Assembly: GCA_016928395.1 (NCBI GenBank)
Contig: JAFGKV010000036.1
Location: 51,034-115,033 of the forward strand
DNA: 64,000 bases
DNA from: Candidatus Fermentibacterota bacterium
Lineage (GTDB): Bacteria; JAFGKV01
Direction: 5' to 3'
Below, piece after piece: positions 53,591 through 63,500 of the stretch. Within the stretch, counting starts at the first letter, position 1; each line of letters opens with the position of its first letter. A program made the translations under genes and the position numbers. The notes under the pieces are model-generated. The model was given only the letters and a program-made list of their open reading frames with translations. It had not been told where the DNA came from and did no database searches.

Positions 53591-55395
53591 GCGTTCACCG
53601 CCCATGTCCGCCCGCGCTGTGCGGACTGCAGGTCATACAACTGGCGGTACATGCCCCTCTGGGTGTACAGCTCGTGGTGGCCGCCCTCCTGGGCCACACG
53701 GCCTTCGTGGATCACAAGGATGCGATCCACGCTCCGCAGAGTAGAGAGCCGGTGCGCCACGATGATGACGGTGCGGCCTTCAAATGCTCGAGCCATTGAT
53801 TCCTGGAGCCGCGTCTCGGTTGCGGCGTCAACCGAGGAAGTAGCTTCGTCAAGGATGAGGATATCCGGATCGCGCACCACTGCCCGGGCAATGGAAAGCA
53901 GCTGTCGCTCGCCCAGGGAGAGATTCATCCCACCTTCGGCTATCGCCGCAACCGGCCCTTTGGGCAGCCTGCACACAAACCGGTCGGCGCCTACCACCCT
54001 GAGTGCGTGGTCAACCTGGAGTCGCGAGATATCAGTGGCGAATGCCCTGACATTCTCCTCAATAGTACCCGGAAACAGGGTGATCTCTTGGAGCACCAAG
54101 CCCACTCTCCTCCGCCATTCCCGCAGCGGGAATCGGCGAATGTCTTGCCCATCCACCGTGATCGCTCCGTCCTGCGGCTCGTAGAAACGCAGCAGGAGGT
54201 TGGTGATAGTTGTCTTGCCTCCTCCCGAAAGCCCGACCAGCGCCACCTTCTCACCCCGTGCCAGGTCAAAAGACACAGATCTCAGCGCCGGGGCGCTGCC
54301 GTCGTAGCTGAAGCTCACATCCTCGAATCGAAGGCGATTCCACTGCCGGGGCACGGAGATGACCGAACCGTTGACGCCCTCATCGCATTCGGTTCCCTCC
54401 AGAAGGCCGAAGACACGGTCAGCCGACGCAAAGGCCCGGTTGATGAAACCCAGTTGCTCTCCGAACATCAGCAGTGGGAAGTAGATCTGTCGCGCATACT
54501 CCAGGAAGAGCACCAAGGTCCCCAAGCTCATCAGCGATTGCATTCTGTTCCCCGAGGCCAACCACACCACGGCACCGACCAGCACGACTTCGGTGCTGTG
54601 CAGAACACTCCAGAACGAATAGTCCAGTAGGGCGGCGTTCCGTTCACGATGGAACAGCTCGACGCCCGCGCGGGACAGCCGCGAGGATGCCCACCGAGTC
54701 GCCCCGAACACCTGCAAAATGGGTACTGCAGCAATGAATTCGCCCAGGACGCTTGAAAGGTCTGTATACGCGCAACGCGCCTTCCGGTAGAGGCGATAGG
54801 CAATACGGAAGAACAGGGGCATCACCACGAGCGGAGGCGCGAGGAAGACCATCACCAGAGCCGTGAGTCTCCAGTTCGTCCGCATCATGACCGCGAAGGT
54901 GCCGAGGAGCAGGAGGATATTGCGTGCCAGCTCTCCTGCAGCTTGGCTGCACAACGTCTGCACGCGATCGCCATCCGACTCCACTCGGGCCAACAACGCG
55001 CCGGGCGTCGTGGCGTCGAAGTACAAAAGCCCCTTGCGGAGCACCTTGCGGAACAGCCTCCGCTTCAACTCCGTCACGACGGCAAGCCCCATCTTGCTGG
55101 CCACCGATACCTGGAGGAAGAATGCCACGCTCAGCACCACGGCCAGGCCCATGTAGAGCAGCGCATCCTGGGCCATGCCGCCGATTCTCCCTTGGGGCAC
55201 ACGCACGTCGATGAGGTGGCGCAGAACCAGCGGCCCCGCGATCTCGGCACAGACCGAGACTACCATGAATACCATCACCAAGGCCAGTTGCCGCCCTCTG
55301 CCCGCCATAAGATCGCGCACATGGGCGATCCGGGCTCGAGCGGTCAGCCGCGCGGTTTCCTGGGTGTCGTCGTCATCAATGAAATCGTGAAACAT
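53587..55395 (-). CDS. ABC exporter half-transporter with canonical Walker B
   Basis: 602 residues. The N-terminus MFHDFIDDDDTQETARLTARARI precedes six membrane helices with LLYFDATTPGALLARVESDGDR. The ATPase has Walker A GLSGGGKTT, Walker B DILILDEATSSVD (catalytic Glu present) but a degenerate signature LSLGERQLLSIARA (E instead of Q/G). With the neighbour it makes one canonical and one degenerate ATP site. The substrate is unknown; homologs export drugs, lipids or peptides. A hairpin (CCGGCA-AGTCG-TGCCGG, 55418-55434) lies in the leader region. Confidence 0.93.
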   Translation of the reverse strand: MFHDFIDDDDTQETARLTARARIAHVRDLMAGRGRQLALVMVFMVVSVCAEIAGPLVLRHLIDVRVPQGRIGGMAQDALLYMGLAVVLSVAFFLQVSVASKMGLAVVTELKRRLFRKVLRKGLLYFDATTPGALLARVESDGDRVQTLCSQAAGELARNILLLLGTFAVMMRTNWRLTALVMVFLAPPLVVMPLFFRIAYRLYRKARCAYTDLSSVLGEFIAAVPILQVFGATRWASSRLSRAGVELFHRERNAALLDYSFWSVLHSTEVVLVGAVVWLASGNRMQSLMSLGTLVLFLEYARQIYFPLLMFGEQLGFINRAFASADRVFGLLEGTECDEGVNGSVISVPRQWNRLRFEDVSFSYDGSAPALRSVSFDLARGEKVALVGLSGGGKTTITNLLLRFYEPQDGAITVDGQDIRRFPLREWRRRVGLVLQEITLFPGTIEENVRAFATDISRLQVDHALRVVGADRFVCRLPKGPVAAIAEGGMNLSLGERQLLSIARAVVRDPDILILDEATSSVDAATETRLQESMARAFEGRTVIIVAHRLSTLRSVDRILVIHEGRVAQEGGHHELYTQRGMYRQLYDLQSAQRGRTWAVNA

Positions 55396-55661
55396 GATAC
55401 GCGCTTCCGGCTTCTATCCGGCAAGTCGTGCCGGTGCGTCCCGCCGAGGCGGTACACTGATATACCAAATGAAATCGAGGTGATAGAGGCGTCGTATGCG
55501 GGTCAGACGCCGAATCTGTGCGGGAAGAGACTCCTGATCACAGGTCACCTCCGGGTGCCGGAGTGGATTCGTTGAGGAGAAAAACAAGAAGTGCATAAAG
55601 GTATTTGCGCGCCCGGATAAACGCAAGAACCATGCGCGCCGTGCCGGCGCTCCACGACTGC

Positions 55662-57317
55662 TCAACCGGGAAGGTCAAGGCCACCCGTAGCGGCGCCTAC
55701 CCTGTTGGAATCGATTGATTCAGTAAAGAGGTTCTGCCCGCGTACCAGGTAGTACCAGGAGGCTCCCGGCAGCACTGCGTCCACGTGGGTGAAAGTCGTC
55801 GTCATCACCGTAGTAGGCGTCACACTGCCTGTCGCGAAGTAGGGTGCTTGCGCGGCGTACACCGAGTACCACTGGGCGAACGGTCGTGCCGACCAGGCAA
55901 GTACTATGCTGCCATTCACCGCCGTGCAGACAAGGTCGGTTATGGGAGGGATGCCCGGAGGCGATGCCGCAGCCTCGTACTGGTACGTTCCTGAGCCCGT
56001 GCTTGCGATACTGGTGATGATCACCACGGCGTCTTCGTAGGCGATTCCGAACTCAGGGAGGCTGAACGATGCGGCCTGGCCGGCTCCGGCTGGGTAGGCC
56101 TGTACCGAGAGTGTGGTCCCTGTATTGCGGGTGCAGGCCTGCAGCATGAACTGCTCGTTATCCGCACCATCGAAGGAGAACGAAAGGTCCGTCCCGTCGC
56201 GAAACACGACATAGTCGGCAGCCCAGTGATTTACGAAACGCGACAGGGGCTCCACGGGAAAGGCCGTGTGCAGGCTGTGAGCAAATCCTGGAAGATCCGT
56301 TAACGAGTACCCATAGATGCCATCCGCGAAGGAGGTATCATCTATGAAGTTGGCGACAACCCATCGGAGAAACACATCGGTGAACCGCTCCGAATAGCCC
56401 AGTTCCGCCAGCACAGTATCGTAGCCCGCGATCCCGTTGGCGGGCTCATGGACCAAGGCCCAGGTGAGATCGACGCCTCCGTGATGCTCAAACAGGTAGA
56501 GGCTCCAGAGGTAGACCTTGATGTAATCAGCCCACGATCCGTTCCACACCGTCAGATTGTTATCGGGATTGGATGGAAAGCCCGTAATGACATCCGGATG
56601 GCCATACAGGTACATGGCCAGCTCCGACATTCCCTCGTCAACCCATGAGGCCTCGTTGGCGTCATGGCGGAAATGGATCATATGTTGGAACTCGTGGGCG
56701 GCCACCGCAAGCAGGTAGTCGCCGCCCGGATCCGCAGCGGCGCTATTAAGATAGAGCACTTCACATTCGTTGGACGCAAAGGGCTGGGTCCCGTCGGGGA
56801 ACTGGTCGAACATCCAGAAGTACCCATCGGCTCCAATCTGGAAATCATAGTAGAGCAAGTAGATCCGAGGGTCATTGTCCAGCGCGTCGGGAGGGTCACC
56901 GAAGGCCTGCGTGCAGATATCGTAGATTCCCATGGTCGGGATGGGCCCCGGTGAGGACGAGTTAAACCGTTCCACGATGGCATCCACGTCGTCCTGGTTG
57001 ACTGTCACACCCCATTGGGAGTTTTCCACCACGACGTAGCAGTGCTCCCCCATTCCTCGAACCGTGCAGGGAAGCAGGGAAGCCTCGGGGTACCCTCCCA
57101 GATCCCATATGTACCAAAGCCACTCGTCGCCGAGCTGCGGATTCGGCGGCGGCCCCCGCCTGGCCTGCATCGAAGGGTCTGAAGCCTCCAGGGCAGAACG
57201 CGGATAGAAAGCATCCACCTGTCGCGTCAGGCAACGCGAGGGGGTATACCCGCCGGACTCAACCGTCGCCGTAGCGAGACAGACAAATGCCAGCCCGGCC
57301 GTCAAGTATGCCTGCAT
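55662..57317 (-). CDS. Secreted metallopeptidase, M30 (hyicolysin)-like
   Basis: 551 residues. The ATG at 57317 follows a G-rich stretch; the frame extends to a TTG 9 nt upstream. A Sec signal peptide comes first (MQAYLTAGLAFVCLATATVESGG). The zinc motif is HEFQH at residues 208-212 with catalytic Glu209, the third ligand presumably Glu228 in WVDEGMSELA, as in M30-type enzymes. The region EWLWYIWDLGG near residue 70 fits the prodomain. The C-terminus (after ~465) is an FN3-like domain (PPITDLVCTAVNGSIVLAWSARP). It is likely secreted to the surface and proteolytic. It lies 14 nt after the M20 gene. Confidence 0.85.
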   Translation of the reverse strand: MQAYLTAGLAFVCLATATVESGGYTPSRCLTRQVDAFYPRSALEASDPSMQARRGPPPNPQLGDEWLWYIWDLGGYPEASLLPCTVRGMGEHCYVVVENSQWGVTVNQDDVDAIVERFNSSSPGPIPTMGIYDICTQAFGDPPDALDNDPRIYLLYYDFQIGADGYFWMFDQFPDGTQPFASNECEVLYLNSAAADPGGDYLLAVAAHEFQHMIHFRHDANEASWVDEGMSELAMYLYGHPDVITGFPSNPDNNLTVWNGSWADYIKVYLWSLYLFEHHGGVDLTWALVHEPANGIAGYDTVLAELGYSERFTDVFLRWVVANFIDDTSFADGIYGYSLTDLPGFAHSLHTAFPVEPLSRFVNHWAADYVVFRDGTDLSFSFDGADNEQFMLQACTRNTGTTLSVQAYPAGAGQAASFSLPEFGIAYEDAVVIITSIASTGSGTYQYEAAASPPGIPPITDLVCTAVNGSIVLAWSARPFAQWYSVYAAQAPYFATGSVTPTTVMTTTFTHVDAVLPGASWYYLVRGQNLFTESIDSNRVGAATGGLDLPG

Positions 57318-57330
57318 GGCCGACAACCCC

Positions 57331-58584
57331 CTATGTGCGGGAGTCAGAGGTCTGCCCCTCCTCCTCCTTCTTCATGGGCGCCATCCTGTGGAGTACCCAG
57401 GGGAGCAGGGCGTAGAATGCCGCGGCCGTTACCAGATGATCAATGGGACAACGATCTTCGGGCGTATGGGCATACTTCTCTTCTGAGGGGCCGAAGCCGA
57501 TGGTGGGTATCCCGAACATCCCCATAGTGGCGACACCGTTGGTGCTGAAGTTCCATGTACCCAATCGTGCTGCCGCTCCCAGGACCGTTTCCGCGGCCTG
57601 GAGTCCTGCCTTGACCAGAACATGCTCGCGATCCAGCACCCAGGGTGGGTAGTACTTCTTGACCATGTAGTGCAAGCCGCGATAGCTCGGCCGGGAGTAG
57701 TCAGGGATGGCTACTCCGGCATTGGCGGCACGCACCTCCGGAAGAGAGCGGATCTCGCCGACGGATGCCTCGTCAGTCTCTCCTGCGGTCAGGCGGCGGT
57801 CCAGGTGTATGCGGCAGAGGTCCGGGATGGCACAGAGTGACGGCGCCCGTGAAGTGATCTCAGTCACGGCCACCGAGCCTTTCCCCAGATACTCGTCGTC
57901 AGTCAACTTCGAACCCATCTTGCGGATCGCATTGATGATGGGCGTCATCAAATATACCGCGTTGGTGCCTTGTTCCGGTGAGGCGGCGTGGGCCGATCGG
58001 CCCAAGGTCGTGACATCGATCTCGACGCGCCCTCGCTGGCCATGGTTGACCGCCAGGTTGGTAGGCTCGGTAAGAACCACCCATGATGGCACGTACCGCT
58101 CCTCATTGACTATGTACTGCCAGCACAGACCGTCGGAATCCTCCTCCATGATACTGCCGACGAGCATCACGGTCATGCCCTCCGGAAGGCCGACATGGCG
58201 CCAGATATGTGCGGCCAGCATCATGGCGGCCATACCGCCCTTCTGATCCGAGGCGCCACGACCAAACACAAACCCGTCCTTGACCACGGCTTCGAAAGGC
58301 TTGATATCCCATGCATCCAAATCGCCGACGTCCACCGTGTCCATATGGGCATCAAACGCCAGGAGATTGGGCCCCGATCCCACCGTGCCTATGATATTAC
58401 CAAGCCGGTCGACCCGGATCTGTCGAATGCCGGCCTCCCGCATCTGTACACTGACCCGCTCGATTACCTCCCCCTCCTGCGTGCTCATCGAAGGAACGCC
58501 GATGAGCTCCTGAAGGTAGCGCACCACTGTGTCTTTCCCCTCTGCGGCAAGCTCCATGATCTTTGAGACTGGCAAATCAGACAT
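57331..58584 (-). CDS. ygeY: M20-family hydrolase, YgeY type
   Basis: 417 residues. The M20 core has AFDAHMDTVDVG (first zinc His and Asp), FGRGASDQKGGMAAMM (bridging Asp), GSIMEEDSDGLCWQYIV (catalytic Glu) and GTWNFSTNGVATMGMFGIPTIGFG (later His/ligand region). The EEDxDGLCWQYI stretch identifies the YgeY/selenium-metabolism-linked (TIGR03526) subgroup. In enterobacteria this hydrolase sits with selenium-dependent purine/ hydantoin catabolic genes; none of those occurs here. It is cytoplasmic, probably removing an amide from an N-substituted amino acid. Confidence 0.88.
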   Translation of the reverse strand: MSDLPVSKIMELAAEGKDTVVRYLQELIGVPSMSTQEGEVIERVSVQMREAGIRQIRVDRLGNIIGTVGSGPNLLAFDAHMDTVDVGDLDAWDIKPFEAVVKDGFVFGRGASDQKGGMAAMMLAAHIWRHVGLPEGMTVMLVGSIMEEDSDGLCWQYIVNEERYVPSWVVLTEPTNLAVNHGQRGRVEIDVTTLGRSAHAASPEQGTNAVYLMTPIINAIRKMGSKLTDDEYLGKGSVAVTEITSRAPSLCAIPDLCRIHLDRRLTAGETDEASVGEIRSLPEVRAANAGVAIPDYSRPSYRGLHYMVKKYYPPWVLDREHVLVKAGLQAAETVLGAAARLGTWNFSTNGVATMGMFGIPTIGFGPSEEKYAHTPEDRCPIDHLVTAAAFYALLPWVLHRMAPMKKEEEGQTSDSRT

Positions 58585-58891
58585 TCCCGCAATCCTCCCT
58601 TACATGCAGAGTCGACCGACTCTCCTCTACGTCGTCCACGCAAAAGAACCGCCCGAGAGCGATGCAATCCGCTGGCGTGCCGTGTACTGGTGAAGTGCTT
58701 CATAATCGCTGGCCGATGTCCTCAACGCAAGGCTGGCGGGGGAAGGCTGCGCGTGACTCCTACGTCATGATCCACGGTGTAGGGAACGCCCTCGGCAGGG
58801 CCCTGGATTTCGACTCCCGCAGCGACCGGGCCTCAGGCGTTCCTGCGTGCCCCTCCGTGCCCACGCCTCACCAAACCCTGAACCGCATGGG
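58585..58891. other. Intergenic, no feature seen
   Basis: 307 nt between the M20 gene start and the end of the TPR-like gene, both minus strand. The M20/M30 operon promoter should lie here. No terminator with T-tract or clear promoter was recognised. Confidence 0.4.
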
Positions 58892-59428
58892 TCAAGAGCC
58901 ACCATGGATCAGGGCTTTCAGTGACTCAAGATCCGCAGTGAGGAGTGCTCGTCCCTCTCCATCGGTGACAAGCCCAAGTTGGGTCTCGGCATCAGCGAGG
59001 TGCGCGCGAGCCCCATCAGGATTCCCTGCCAGGATCTCGGCGCGGGCTAACGCCTCGTAGGCATAGCCCAGGTAAAAGGGGGGTAACGAGTCCTCCCGCG
59101 AGATCTGCAGGCATCGTTGGGCGAAATGTCGGGCCATCTCAGTATGCCCAGCAACGGCATGAACCCTCGATACCTGCCAGTAGCCTACCGAGAGATTCGC
59201 AGGCAGACAGTCACTCCGCTGCGTCCAGTGCCAGAGTGACGCATAGGCCAGGAGGATCATGTTTTCCGTATCCTCAACCGTACGCTCGGGTTTGTCGAGG
59301 TAATCCCAGCACTCGTTGAAACATGAGGCCGAGAGCTTCGTGTGAATGTCCTGCATCGCGACTCCTTCGGGTGTGGCGCCTGCGATTGCGCTCAAGACGA
59401 ACACGAGAGAAATCATCACCTTGGCCAT
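58892..59428 (-). CDS. Small TPR-like protein, secreted
   Basis: 178 residues. AAGGAGG lies 8 nt before the ATG at 59428. A Sec signal-like N-terminus (MAKVMISLVFVLSAIAGATP) is followed by IHTKLSASCFNECWDYLDKPERTVEDTENMILLAYASLWHW, then TPR-like helices (HTEMARHFAQRCLQI and YAYEALARAEILAGNPDGARAHL). Cytoplasmic homologs of the same pattern are widespread in Actinobacteria and others with no known function. Here the signal peptide is unusual, but a downstream Met at residue 25 could start a cytoplasmic form. Confidence 0.7.
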   Translation of the reverse strand: MAKVMISLVFVLSAIAGATPEGVAMQDIHTKLSASCFNECWDYLDKPERTVEDTENMILLAYASLWHWTQRSDCLPANLSVGYWQVSRVHAVAGHTEMARHFAQRCLQISREDSLPPFYLGYAYEALARAEILAGNPDGARAHLADAETQLGLVTDGEGRALLTADLESLKALIHGGS

Positions 59429-59531
59429 GGGCGCTGCCTCCTTTGGGTTACGGTTCAGATGAGAAGCCTTGACGGGTTCTCAACCGGCTGATCTGAGGGT
59501 CGTAGGCCTCGACACGATGACAGACACTGCG

Positions 59532-60083
59532 TCACGGTGTCATCAAGTATAACTCCAGATGGCTGAGCGTCATATGCGCAACGTGAGTGAATCCAGCCAT
59601 GTTCGACATACCGATGATCGTCTCACGCTGCAGCCGGTGGGCCAGGCGCGGTCCCTGGTCTTCTTCGAGGTAGGGATGCTCCACGACCGCAACGCGATAC
59701 CGGGCAACCCGCCTCGCCTCTCCCAACGCTGCTACTCCATCATCTGTCTCGTGGAGCACGGCGCAGAGAAACGCCAGGTCAAACGCCTTGTTGCGAGAAG
59801 GCAGATCCTCCGCGACAGCCTGGAGGAACCGGGCCGCGGTCACCATGCGCAGAGCATCTCCCAGCAGTACGATGTTAGGGTCAATTCCCAGCACGGCGCA
59901 CCCTCGCGCCAGAAATGCCTCGGCAAACACCCCCGCACCGGTTCCCACATCAACTACCTGCTTCGCGGGAATCCCTTCGAGGCAAAGCATGACTATCCGG
60001 TCGACCTCAAGCCGGGCCAAGCGCTGCGCGGACCTCAGCCCGTCAGACCCTCCTTTGTATCGTCGCTCGTGGTCATGGCCCAT
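59532..60083 (-). CDS. Class I SAM-dependent methyltransferase
   Basis: 183 residues. The ATG at 60083 has GAGGTGGA upstream; the longer frame upstream is intergenic. The SAM-binding motif I is VVDVGTGAGVFAEAFLARGC, followed by acidic D in IDPN, then FDLAFLCAVLHETDDGVAAL (motif IV/post) and HLELYLMTP at the end. UbiE/Methyltransf_11 type. The substrate is unknown. It is the last minus-strand gene before the divergent peptidase. Confidence 0.85.
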   Translation of the reverse strand: MGHDHERRYKGGSDGLRSAQRLARLEVDRIVMLCLEGIPAKQVVDVGTGAGVFAEAFLARGCAVLGIDPNIVLLGDALRMVTAARFLQAVAEDLPSRNKAFDLAFLCAVLHETDDGVAALGEARRVARYRVAVVEHPYLEEDQGPRLAHRLQRETIIGMSNMAGFTHVAHMTLSHLELYLMTP

Positions 60084-60506
60084 GTTCCACCTCAGTTGAA
60101 TCCCACAATCCTCTGCTGTCGAGGCGCCGGGGAGACACGCGGATAGCAAGAAGTCGTTCGGCAGCGCGCCGTCAAGAACATAGGTCCTTCGTGGCGAGGA
60201 AGCCCGCTGCTGGTGAAGACCCAGGCTAACCCCGCCGCACCGGGAAGGGCCGCTCGGTCCCGGTGTGTTGCCCGGGACAATCCCCGAATGGCTGGCAACA
60301 GGATGGCCCGCATCGTCTCTCCCAGCGGTGCAATCATTGGCCAGCAACTCCGAACGTCTCGCGAAGGGGGAACCCGAGCCCGTGCCGCGCGCAAAACTTA
60401 TGCTTGTATCCGGGTACTTGGAATGCAAATTGAAGAGGTTATCGATTTGCTACAGCTTTTCCCTGCGCCTACTATCTCCCCTACTCCATCCTTGGGAGGT
60501 CCTGCC
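60084..60506. other. Divergent intergenic region
   Basis: 423 nt between the methyltransferase gene and the C25 peptidase gene. It must contain both promoters. No reliable hexamer pair was assigned. The only clear element is the GGGAGG site at 60494-60499, 7 nt before the peptidase start. Confidence 0.4.
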
Positions 60507-63500
60507 GTGCGTCTTCTTCTGGCACTCTCACTTCTCATTCTTCAATCCGCGTCTGTCCAGGCGATCTGGATGCCTCTCTCCTCTTCACTACCCCGGGCGG
60601 GGGATCTGGCGATACTCGAAGATACGGGCTCCCGGACGACGCTCTCATTGACGCTTTCCGGATATGAGAGTGAGGAGATCAACATCGACGGCACGCGGTG
60701 CGTGCGTATCACCATGCCAAGCACCGCACCGACGCTGGAGAAGGGTGAGCCCGAGCTCCCCATCTGGACCGGGAGCATCATCATTCCAGACCGGGGCAGC
60801 GCGTCCATGCGGGTAGTGGAGAGTCAGTGGGAAGAACTGCCCTCACTGCCGGTGGTGCCGTCAAAAGGGAACCTGTACCGCACTATAGATCCGGCAACGG
60901 TTCCGTACGAATTCGGTGTCTCATACGGGAGAGACACGTGGTTCCCAGGGCCTGAGGTGAGACTGAGCGAGCCGTTCATTCTGCGGGATTACCGCGGAGT
61001 GACGGTGATCGTGCATCCGGTGCAGTACAACGGCGCACGGGGTGTGCTGCGGGTGCTTCGGCGGCTGGTCGTCGAGGTGGAAACCGCGGGGTCGGGCGGT
61101 GTGAATGAACTGGAGCGGCGGAGTCTGGTGGCTGCACGCGAGTTCTCGGCGATCTATGAGGGAATGTTCGTGAACCTCCGAAGCCAGCGGCGCACGCTGA
61201 ATGAGCGGGCGGGGAAGATGCTGATCATCGCGGCGGATACATACCATGACGGCATGGCGGATCTGGTATCGTGGAAGCGCGAGAAGGGGATCGATACCAA
61301 GATCGTGGCCTACTCGGCGATCGGGGGTACGGGCGCAACGGCGGTGAAGAACTACATCCAGAACGAGTACAACGCGGGCGGGCTGGTGTTTGTGCTGCTC
61401 GTAGGAGACCTGGCCCATATCCCGACCCAGACCTACTCCGGGGGCGAGGCTGATCCGATGTACTCGCTGGTGGCGGGCAGCGATGTGTACCCCGACATCT
61501 TCGTGTCGCGGTTCAGCGCGCAGACCGTTGCAGACGTGAGCACTCAGGTGCTGCGATCGGTGGAGTATGAGCGGAGCCCGACCGCGGCGACTGCGTGGTA
61601 TCACAAGGCAACGGGGATCGCGAGCAATCAGTCGAATGGCGGGCTGATAGACTACGAGTGGATGAACGGATTCCGGACGAAGCTGTTGAACTACCACTAC
61701 ACCGAGATGGATCAGATCTACGATCCCTCGGCCAGCGCATCGCAGGTGACAACTGCCTTAAACGCCGGGCGGAGCCTGGTCTTGTACATGGGGCATGGAT
61801 CCGAGACGTCGTGGGGCACAACGGGCTTCTCGAATACGAACATCAATGCCTTATCCAACTACTGGATGCTGCCGGTGATTCACTCGGTGGCCTGCGTGAA
61901 CGGTGACTTCAGCACGACCACGTGTTTCGCAGAGGCGTGGCTTCGGGCGCAGAACGGAGGCGAGCCGCGGGGCGCCCTGGCAACATACATGTCCAGCATC
62001 AACCAGTCATGGGATCCGCCGCAAATCGCGCAGCAAGGGTTCGTTGACAGCCTCGTGAACAATCGATACAACACGGTGGGCGGCACGCTGTTCATCGGCT
62101 CGGTGCGGATGCTGGAGTACTACAGTGGAGGATCCGCGGGCACGGAGATGTTTAACACGTGGCACATCTTCGGAGACTGCTCGGTGCAAATGCGGACGGA
62201 CAGCCCCGCCTTCATGGCGGCTACCTACCCCTCCACGGTTCCCCTGGGAACCTCCTCGATTTCCGTCACAGTCGCCGGCCTTGAGGGCGCCTTGGTGGGG
62301 ATCTCGTCAGAAGGCCAGTTCCTGGGTTCGGGCTATACGAATGCCAGTGGGGCCGTGACCGTGATGCTGACCGAACCGCTGGACACACCGGGCACGGTGA
62401 AACTCACCATTACCGCCTACAACAAGACCCCCATCCAGGCCGACATCGAGGTCATCTCGACATCCGGCCCTCACGTGGTATACGCGGGCTCGACGATCCT
62501 GGGCGACGGGCAGGCGGATGTAGGGGAGACGGTGTTGGTGGATATTGAGCTGGAGAATGTGGGGAATGCGACGGCATACGCGGTGCAGGCCACGCTGAGC
62601 ACGGTGAATGCACAGATCACGGTGACGGTACCGACCCAAAGCTATGGGGACATGGGTGCCGGGGCGACGGCATTACCGGCGGCGCCGTTCCAGTTCTATG
62701 TGGGTTCCCTGCCGGACGGGACGGTGGTGCCGTTTGACGTAGCGATCACGTCGGGTATGGACTCATGGGAGGGGTCGTTTGACATCACGGTGCATGCGTC
62801 GCCGGAGATCGGGGTGACGCCGACGGTGGTGGAGGAATGGGCGGGGGTGGGCGAGACGGCGCAGCGGGCGGTGATGGTAAGCAACAGCGGGACGGGAGAC
62901 TTGACGTATACGGTGGGTGTCATGACGGACAGCCGGCAGGGCACGGCGGTACCGTTTCTGGAGCTGGGCAAGGGGGAGCCTGATCCGCGGGTGGGCGAGA
63001 CGCCTGCGCGGGGGAGTGGGGGTCCTGACGGGTATGGCTACCGGTGGATAGACAGCGATGAGCCGGGAGGGCCGGCGTTTTCGTGGTTAGACATCAGCAG
63101 CACGGGGACGTCGCCGGGGAGCGGGGATGATTCCAACTATGGCCCATTCAACCTGGGGTTCACGTTCCCGTTCTACGGGACAGACTACACCCAGGTTCGG
63201 ATCTGCACCAATGGGTGGTTGTCATTCACATCGACGTCGACGGCCTACACGAACCAGGGGATACCGAGCACGTCTGAGCCCAACTGTCTCATTGCGCCGT
63301 TCTGGGATGATTTAAGCCCGAACTATGGGGGGAGCGTGCGGTATCAGAGCGATGCGGGGAATGGGCGGTTCATCGCACAGTGGACGGAAGTACCGCGGTG
63401 GACGTCGACCGGAGGCACGGGATCGTACACATTCCAGGTGATCGTGTATGCAGACGGGCGGATCGTGTATCAGTACAACACTTTGGTGGGTGATCTGGAA

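Noticed and set aside
52322..54184. 620-residue plus-strand frame
   Set aside because: It spans the antisense of two overlapping ABC exporter genes and has no recognisable domain.
60921..61697. 258-residue minus-strand frame
   Set aside because: Antisense of the C25 peptidase, His/Arg/Pro-rich shadow.
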